Assembly (NCBI GenBank): GCA_964384525.1
Contig: CAYLKO010000004.1
Location: forward strand, 16,727-80,726
DNA length: 64,000 nt
Direction of reading: 5' to 3'
DNA from: SHZI01 sp964384525
GTDB lineage: Bacteria > Pseudomonadota > Gammaproteobacteria > Steroidobacterales > GCA-2729495
A model generated the notes under the pieces. That model searched no databases and was not told where the DNA came from. It was given only the letters and a program-made list of their open reading frames with translations. Made by a program: the position numbers and the translations under genes. Below, piece by piece: positions 59,088-64,000 of the stretch (position 1 is its first letter; every line of letters begins with the position of its first letter).

Positions 59088-60920
59088 TCATTCCACGGTG
59101 ACGGACTTGGCCAGATTGCGCGGCTGGTCGACGTCGGTGCCACGCAGGATCGCCACATGGTAGGCGAGCAGCTGCATCGGAATCGTGTAGACGATCGGCG
59201 CCTGCAGGTAGGTCACGTGCTTCGGCATGGTGATCACGGTGACGCCGTCGCTCGATTCGAAGCCGGAATCCGGGTCGGCAAACACGATCAGCTCACCGCC
59301 GCGTGCCCGGACTTCCATCAGGTTGCTCTTCAGCTTCTCCAGCAGATCGTTGTTGGGCGCCACCGCGATGACCGGCATGTTGGCATCGACCAGCGCCAGC
59401 GGCCCGTGCTTCAGCTCGCCGGCCGGATAGGCCTCGGCATGGATGTAGGAGATTTCCTTGAGCTTGAGCGCCCCTTCCATCGCGATGGGATGCAGGATGC
59501 CGCGACCCAGGAACAGCGCATGCTGCTTGTCTGCAAAGCGCGTCGCCAGCTTCTGCATGGCCTCATCGAGCACCAGGGTTTTCTCGATCAGCCCGGGGAT
59601 CTCGATCAGGCGGGTCACGAGCCCGCGTTCCCGCTCGCCGTCGGTGGCATGGTGCTTCGCGAGCGCGATCACCAGCATCGTCAGCGCCGCGATCTGGGTG
59701 GTGAAGGCCTTGGTCGAGGCAACGCCGATTTCAGGGCCCGCGCGCGTCAGCATGCCCAGGGCCGACTCGCGTACCAGCGCGCTCTCCGGCACATTGCAGA
59801 TGGCGAGCGACGACAGATAGCCGGACTGCTTTGCCAGCCGCAGTGCCGCCAGCGTATCGGCGGTTTCACCGGACTGCGAAATGGTGACGAACAGGGTGTT
59901 CTCGGGAACGACGGGATTCCGATAGCGGTACTCGCTCGCGATGTCCACATGACACGGCACCCGCGCCACCTGCTCGATCAGGTAGCGCGCCACGGAACCC
60001 GCGTGGTAACTCGTGCCGCAAGCCACGATGTGTACGGCTTTGGTGCGACTGAAGATATCCGTCGCGCTGGGGCCGAAGGCCGCTTCCAGCAGCTTGCCGT
60101 TGGCCACCCGTTCGGCCAGCGTCTGGGCCACGGCCCGGGGCTGTTCGTGGATTTCCTTCAGCATGTAGTGGGCGTACTGCCCCTTCTCGGCTGCATCGGC
60201 CGAGAGTTCGCTTTCCTTCACCGGCCGGTGCGCCGCCTTGCCGTCGGCATCCACCACCCGCACGTGGCTGCGATGGATCTCGGCGACGTCGCCTTCTTCG
60301 AGGAAGATGAAGCGCCGGGTTACCGGCAACAGGGCCGAGACATCCGATGCCACGAAGTTCTCGCCATCACCCAGGCCCACGACCACCGGACAGCCGCAGC
60401 GGGCCAGGATCAGCTGGCCGGGGTTGGCTTCGCTCATCACCACCAGCGCGTAGGCGCCTTCGAGCTCGGCAACGGTGGCCTGCACCGCCGCAAAGAGGTT
60501 GGCTGTTTTCCTGAGGTGGAAGTGGATCCGGTGGGCGATGCACTCGGTGTCGGTGTCCGACGTGAAGGTATAACCGGCGGCTTTCAGCTCGTTCCGCAGG
60601 CTCTCGTGATTCTCGATGATGCCGTTGTGGACGATCGCCAGGCCATCCTGCGAGATGTGCGGGTGGGCGTTCAACTCGCTGGGCGCCCCGTGCGTCGCCC
60701 AGCGCGTGTGGGCAATGCCGATGGTGGCATCAAGTGGCTGCGCATCCAGCGCCGATTGCAGCTCGGCCACCTTGCCCATGCGCCGCTGGCGTGTGAGCTG
60801 GCCATCGCTCAGCACGGCCAGCCCGGCTGAATCGTAGCCGCGATATTCAAGGCGCCGCAGCCCCTCCATCAGGATGGGGACGACATTCCGTTCAGCGATG
60901 GCTCCGACGATTCCACACAT
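59088..60920 (-). CDS. glmS: glutamine-fructose-6-phosphate aminotransferase
   Basis: GlmS makes glucosamine-6-phosphate from fructose-6-phosphate and glutamine, the first step of amino-sugar synthesis for peptidoglycan and LPS. Length 610, as in the family. The glutaminase domain starts MCGIVGAIAERN with nucleophile Cys2, and RWATHGAPSELNAHPH follows. Two SIS sugar-isomerase domains follow (ACGTSYHAGSVARYL, FVTISQSGETADTLAAL, GRGILHPIAMEGALKLKEISYIHAEAYPAGELKHGP). The C-terminus DQPRNLAKSVTVE is canonical. It is downstream of glmU with hairpins in between. Confidence 0.98.
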   Translation of the reverse strand: MCGIVGAIAERNVVPILMEGLRRLEYRGYDSAGLAVLSDGQLTRQRRMGKVAELQSALDAQPLDATIGIAHTRWATHGAPSELNAHPHISQDGLAIVHNGIIENHESLRNELKAAGYTFTSDTDTECIAHRIHFHLRKTANLFAAVQATVAELEGAYALVVMSEANPGQLILARCGCPVVVGLGDGENFVASDVSALLPVTRRFIFLEEGDVAEIHRSHVRVVDADGKAAHRPVKESELSADAAEKGQYAHYMLKEIHEQPRAVAQTLAERVANGKLLEAAFGPSATDIFSRTKAVHIVACGTSYHAGSVARYLIEQVARVPCHVDIASEYRYRNPVVPENTLFVTISQSGETADTLAALRLAKQSGYLSSLAICNVPESALVRESALGMLTRAGPEIGVASTKAFTTQIAALTMLVIALAKHHATDGERERGLVTRLIEIPGLIEKTLVLDEAMQKLATRFADKQHALFLGRGILHPIAMEGALKLKEISYIHAEAYPAGELKHGPLALVDANMPVIAVAPNNDLLEKLKSNLMEVRARGGELIVFADPDSGFESSDGVTVITMPKHVTYLQAPIVYTIPMQLLAYHVAILRGTDVDQPRNLAKSVTVE

Positions 60921-60964
60921 GATGCAAATTATGGCTTTTCGAGGACAGGTCAGCGCAGGAATTT

Positions 60965-61015
60965 AGCCCGGAAGGGATTACCGGGCTGTAACCCAGGTCG
61001 CGTTTCGCGCCTGGG
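60965..61015. other. tandem hairpins between glmU and glmS
   Basis: Two stem-loops: 60965-60971 with 60981-60987 (7 bp, perfect), and 60992-61002 with 61006-61015 (10 bp with one bulge). They lie in the 126-bp leader of glmS. There is no U-tract, so this is not a standard terminator; attenuation or mRNA processing of glmU-glmS is possible. Confidence 0.6.
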
Positions 61016-61046
61016 CATCAGGTTCGGGCTGCGGCTTTGCCGCCCT

Positions 61047-62408
61047 TCACTTCCTGACCGGCCGTTTCCAGCTGGGAATCGTCGTCTGCCGGGCGCGCTC
61101 CAGCGTCAGTTGATCGGCCGGGGCCGGCTTGGTGATGGTGGACCCGGCGCCGATCGTCGCACCCGGGCCGATTTCGACCGGCGCCACCAGTTCCACGCCA
61201 GAGCCGATGAAGGCGCCGTCGCCGATCATCGTCCGGTGCTTGTTGACGCCGTCGTAGTTGCAGGTGATCGTGCCGGCGCCGATATTCACCTTCTCGCCAA
61301 TGGTGGCATCACCGATGTAGCTCAGGTGATTCACCTTGCTGCCCCGGCCAACGACGCTCTTTTTCACCTCAACGAAGTTGCCGAGCTTGGCTCCTTCCGC
61401 CATTTCCACGCCAGGCCGCATCCGCGCATAGGGCCCGATTTCGCAACGGGGCCCGATGATGCCGTCTTCGATCAGGCAGTGTGGATGGATGGTGCTGCCG
61501 GCGCCAATCAGGGTGTTGCGGATGACATTGAAGGCGCCAATGTGCACACCGTCACCAACATGGACGACGCCCTCGAAGAGGACATCGGGCTCGATGATCA
61601 CGTCGCGACCGCAAAGCAGCTCGCCCCGGATATCGATGCGTTCGGGATCGACCAGCGTGACGCCGGCGTCCAGCAGCGCATCCGCCCGCCGGCGCCGGAG
61701 GATTTTCTCGGCCGCGGCCAGTTGCGCCTTGTTGTTGATGCCGAGCACTTCGTCCTCGGACGTGGCCGCCACCGCAACCACCGGCACCTTGTCCGCCACC
61801 GCCAGACCGACGATGTCGGTCAGGTAATACTCCTTCTGCGCATTGTTCGGCTGCAACCGGCTGATCCATTTCGCCAGCCGGCCCGCCGGGCAGGCGAGCA
61901 GGCCGGTGTTGATCTCGCTGATGCGCCGCTGCTCGGCACTGGCATCCTTGTCCTCGACGATGGCCGTGATCACGCCCCGGCTGCCCCGCAGGATGCGGCC
62001 ATAGCCCGCGGGATCCGCCATGTCGGCGGTGAGCACGGCAAGCTGCCCTTTGGCCGCGCGCGCCACCAGCTTTTTGAGGGTGGCCGGCTGGATCAGCGGC
62101 ACGTCGCCATAAAGCACGAGCACCACATCGCCAGCTGGAATCCGCGGCAGCGCCTGCTGCACGGCATGGCCGGTGCCCTTCTGCACCGCCTGATGAAACC
62201 AGCTGATCTTGCGCCCCAGGCAAGCCGCCTGGACTTCGCCACCACCATGGCCGTGAACAATGCGGATTTCCCGGGGCTTGAGCGCCTCGGCAGCGCGGAG
62301 TACATGACCGATCAGCGGTTCACCCGCGAGGGGATGCAGCACCTTTGGCAGATCGGAGCGCATGCGTTTGCCCTGGCCGGCCGCCAGGATGATCACGGTG
62401 ATTGACAT
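61047..62408 (-). CDS. glmU: bifunctional UDP-N-acetylglucosamine pyrophosphorylase / glucosamine-1-phosphate N-acetyltransferase
   Basis: GlmU, 453 residues, carries out the last two steps to UDP-GlcNAc. The N-terminal uridyltransferase has VIILAAGQGKRMRSDLPKVLHPLAG and later VLYGDVPLI. The C-terminal left-handed beta helix shows hexapeptide repeats (ARMRPGVEMAEGAKLGNFVEVKKSVVGRGSKVNHLSYIGDATIGEKVNIGAG... is the acetyltransferase core). Its start is 22 bp after the small unknown gene, consistent with an atpC-orf-glmU-glmS transcript. Confidence 0.98.
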   Translation of the reverse strand: MSITVIILAAGQGKRMRSDLPKVLHPLAGEPLIGHVLRAAEALKPREIRIVHGHGGGEVQAACLGRKISWFHQAVQKGTGHAVQQALPRIPAGDVVLVLYGDVPLIQPATLKKLVARAAKGQLAVLTADMADPAGYGRILRGSRGVITAIVEDKDASAEQRRISEINTGLLACPAGRLAKWISRLQPNNAQKEYYLTDIVGLAVADKVPVVAVAATSEDEVLGINNKAQLAAAEKILRRRRADALLDAGVTLVDPERIDIRGELLCGRDVIIEPDVLFEGVVHVGDGVHIGAFNVIRNTLIGAGSTIHPHCLIEDGIIGPRCEIGPYARMRPGVEMAEGAKLGNFVEVKKSVVGRGSKVNHLSYIGDATIGEKVNIGAGTITCNYDGVNKHRTMIGDGAFIGSGVELVAPVEIGPGATIGAGSTITKPAPADQLTLERARQTTIPSWKRPVRK

Positions 62409-62430
62409 GGCGTCGCTTGTTTCTACCTGT

Positions 62431-62691
62431 TCACTTCAGCAGGGGATGATCGTCCGGAAGCTGGCTGGCGTACCACATGGCCAGCCGGCGCCGGAGCGTC
62501 TTCTCGGCGACCTGGGCTTCCGGCAACGGGGCAATTTTCCGGTCGTGGACGAGCAGGCGATAGACATAGAGCAGCCGGTCACTGGCTGAATCCGTCTTCT
62601 CGAAAACCACGGCGCCGCGATCTTCGGCGTACTTGCAGGCTGCCGCGAGCGCCAGCTTGTAGAGTTCCTGCTCGTGCTTCAGCGCTTTCAT
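62431..62691 (-). CDS. small hypothetical protein, 86 aa
   Basis: A soluble protein of 86 residues with no family I recognise. It is helical and charged (MKALKHEQELYKLALAAACKYAEDRGAVVF, then LLYVYRLLVHDRKIAPLPEAQVAEKTLRRRLAMWYASQLPDDHPLLK). It sits between atpC (36 bp upstream) and glmU (22 bp downstream) on the same strand, so it is very likely cotranscribed with them. Tight spacing and normal codon use argue for a real gene. Confidence 0.7.
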   Translation of the reverse strand: MKALKHEQELYKLALAAACKYAEDRGAVVFEKTDSASDRLLYVYRLLVHDRKIAPLPEAQVAEKTLRRRLAMWYASQLPDDHPLLK

Positions 62692-62727
62692 CGGAGGCCA
62701 TGGTAAGCCAATCCGAAGCCGATCCGG

Positions 62728-63144
62728 TCAGCGCTTGCCCTTGAGCTTTTGCGCGGCGCGGTAGCGGGCGGCGGCTTCGACGAGCTGCATCTGGGCGTGA
62801 GCCAGATCTTCCCGGGTCGTGGCGCCCTTGACGGCTTCTTCAGCGGCCTTGCGGGCGGCCTCGGCTGCGCCCTCATCCAGCTGCTCGGCCCGCAGGGCCG
62901 TGTCGGCCAGCACGGTGACCTGGGTCGGCTGGACCTCGAGGATGCCGCCGGTGACGTAGAAGAAGAGTTCTTCCTGGCCCTCGCGTTGCACGCGCAGGTC
63001 GCCGGGCTTCAGCGTGGTCATGAGCGGCGCGTGCCGGGGCGCAATGCCGATCTCGCCCATGCGGGCGGGCGCGACCACCAGGTTGGCTTCACCAGCCCAG
63101 ATCGCCCCTTCGGCACTCACGATGTCGACTTTGATGGTGGCCAT
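62728..63144 (-). CDS. atpC: ATP synthase epsilon subunit
   Basis: F1 epsilon subunit of 138 residues, the central-stalk regulator of ATP synthase. The N-terminal beta-sandwich has VDIVSAEGAIWAGEANLVVAPARMGEIGIAPRHAPLMTTLKPG and GGILEVQPTQVTVLADTALRAEQLD, followed by two C-terminal helices (EEAVKGATTREDLAHAQMQL). Its ATG shares a base with the atpD stop. Confidence 0.97.
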   Translation of the reverse strand: MATIKVDIVSAEGAIWAGEANLVVAPARMGEIGIAPRHAPLMTTLKPGDLRVQREGQEELFFYVTGGILEVQPTQVTVLADTALRAEQLDEGAAEAARKAAEEAVKGATTREDLAHAQMQLVEAAARYRAAQKLKGKR

Positions 63145-64000
63145 TACTGCAGGGTCTTCGCCTTGGCAACGGCTTCTTCGATGGTGCCGACCATGTAGAA
63201 GGCCTGCTCCGGCAGGTTGTCGTACTCACCGGCCACAATGCCCTTGAAGGCGCGAATGGTGTCTTTCAGGGACACATATTTGCCTTCCTGACCGGTGAAG
63301 CCCTGGGCAACGAAGAAGGGCTGCGACAGGAAGCGCTGGATCTTGCGGGCCCGGGTCACGGTCTGTTTGTCGTCTTCCGAGAGCTCGTCCATGCCGAGAA
63401 TCGCGATGATGTCCTGCAGCTCCTTGTAACGCTGGAGCACGGCCTGCACGGAGCGGGCGGTGTCGTAGTGATCCTGGCCGATGACGTTCGGGTCCAGCTG
63501 GCGGCTCGTTGAATCCAGCGGATCGACGGCCGGATAGATGCCGAGCTCGGCGATGTTCCGCGACAGCACCAGCGTGGCGTCCAGATGGGCGAAGGTGGTG
63601 GCCGGCGAGGGATCCGTCAGATCGTCGGCCGGCACGTAAATGGCCTGGAACGAAGTGATGGAGCCGTTCTTGGTCGAGGTGATGCGCTCCTGGAGCACAC
63701 CCATCTCCTCGGCGAGCGTCGGCTGGTAACCCACGGCGGACGGCATGCGACCCAGCAAGGCCGAGACCTCGGTGCCGGCCAGGGTGTAGCGATAGATGTT
63801 GTCGATGAACATCAGCACGTCACGGCCTTCGTCGCGGAAGTATTCAGCCATCGTCAGGCCGGTGAGCGCCACGCGCAGGCGGTTGCCGGGCGGCTCGTTC
63901 ATCTGGCCATAGACGAGCGCCACCTTCTCGAGCACGCCGCTGTCTTTCATCTCGTGGTAGAAGTCGTTGCCCTCGCGGGTGCGCTCGCCGACGCCGGCGA
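63144..64000 (-). CDS. atpD: ATP synthase beta subunit, 5' end outside window
   Basis: C-terminal part (about 285 residues) of the catalytic F1 beta subunit. The frame is open to the right edge; the first visible residues are AGVGERTREGNDFYHEM. Present are the Walker B-containing RDVLMFIDNIYRYTLAGTEVSALLGRMPSAVGYQPTL, VYVPADDLTDPSPATTFAHLDATLVLSR, and the C-terminal FFVAQGFTGQEGKYVSLKDTI. The Walker A lies beyond the window. Confidence 0.98.
   Translation of the reverse strand, partial: AGVGERTREGNDFYHEMKDSGVLEKVALVYGQMNEPPGNRLRVALTGLTMAEYFRDEGRDVLMFIDNIYRYTLAGTEVSALLGRMPSAVGYQPTLAEEMGVLQERITSTKNGSITSFQAIYVPADDLTDPSPATTFAHLDATLVLSRNIAELGIYPAVDPLDSTSRQLDPNVIGQDHYDTARSVQAVLQRYKELQDIIAILGMDELSEDDKQTVTRARKIQRFLSQPFFVAQGFTGQEGKYVSLKDTIRAFKGIVAGEYDNLPEQAFYMVGTIEEAVAKAKTLQ

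Noticed and set aside
58968..60830. A 620-codon open frame opposite glmS
   Set aside because: Antisense to a complete glmS; composition typical of a shadow frame.
1..64000. CRISPR arrays, insertion sequences and prophage genes
   Set aside because: No spaced direct repeats of CRISPR size, no transposase and no phage structural gene were seen. The tandem repeats present have periods of 12-17 bp without spacers.

Overview
The window is a high-GC segment of a gammaproteobacterial chromosome. The lineage is inferred from gene content and order: atpD-atpC-glmU-glmS, def-fmt-rsmB-(DUF4390)-ntrY-ntrX, LysM-dprA-smg-topA-tsaC, aroE, and a three-gene pntAA-pntAB-pntB transhydrogenase. Many of these blocks sit close to the replication origin in Pseudomonas-like genomes. 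I cannot name the species. Two runs of 10 Ns (17978-17987 and 42615-42624) show that this is a draft scaffold.

Layout. 1-3.5 kb: the 3' part of an Rhs/YD-repeat protein and a small putative lipoprotein. 3.6-10.2 kb: rmuC, a three-gene ABC cassette resembling AttEFGH (ATPase, fused double-FtsX permease, secreted CrtC/AttH-like protein) and a VOC protein. 10.3-12.1 kb: a hypothetical gene, a GFA-family protein, and a secreted barnase-like RNase overlapping its barstar-like inhibitor, closed by a strong bidirectional terminator. 12.2-17.9 kb, all minus strand: PPOX-like protein, GST, acs, an ECF sigma factor with a membrane-anchored partner, and an HNH nuclease. 18-20.9 kb: pntAA/AB/B. 20.9-22.7 kb: a second ECF sigma operon (sigma, DUF3619, DUF3106). 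22.65-23.0 kb: an AT-rich intergenic stretch with several DnaA boxes, two of them forming a perfect palindrome against the priA start. 23-27.5 kb: priA, argS and a SPOR protein. 27.5-34.6 kb, minus strand: def-fmt-rsmB-DUF4390-ntrY-ntrX. 34.8-40.7 kb: LysM, dprA, smg, topA, tsaC. 40.8-44 kb: a large secreted subtilase interrupted by a scaffold gap. 44-51.1 kb: HDOD protein, MFS transporter, tag, aroE, gor, prlC. 51.2-53.4 kb: two divergent toxin-antitoxin modules (HipBA-like and YefM/YoeB). 53.4-59.1 kb: xthA, Rieske protein, HD protein, LLM flavin oxidoreductase, fghA, RraB-like protein, hotdog-like protein. 59.1-64 kb: glmS, glmU, a small unknown gene, atpC and the 3' part of atpD.

How it fits together. 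Most of the window is core housekeeping: translation start and protein maturation (def, fmt, argS), replication and topology (priA, topA), DNA uptake and repair (dprA, tag, xthA, rmuC), redox balance (pnt, gor, fghA), cell-wall precursors (glmS, glmU) and ATP synthesis. Accessory conflict modules are inserted between them: Rhs plus lipoprotein, RNase plus barstar, HipBA, YefM/YoeB. The points most worth a second look are the DnaA-box palindrome beside priA, an NtrX whose AAA+ motifs are all degenerate, an fmt gene that appears to start with CTG, a cysteine-free TopA with a lysine tail, and 13-17 bp tandem repeats that recur next to stop codons at seven places.
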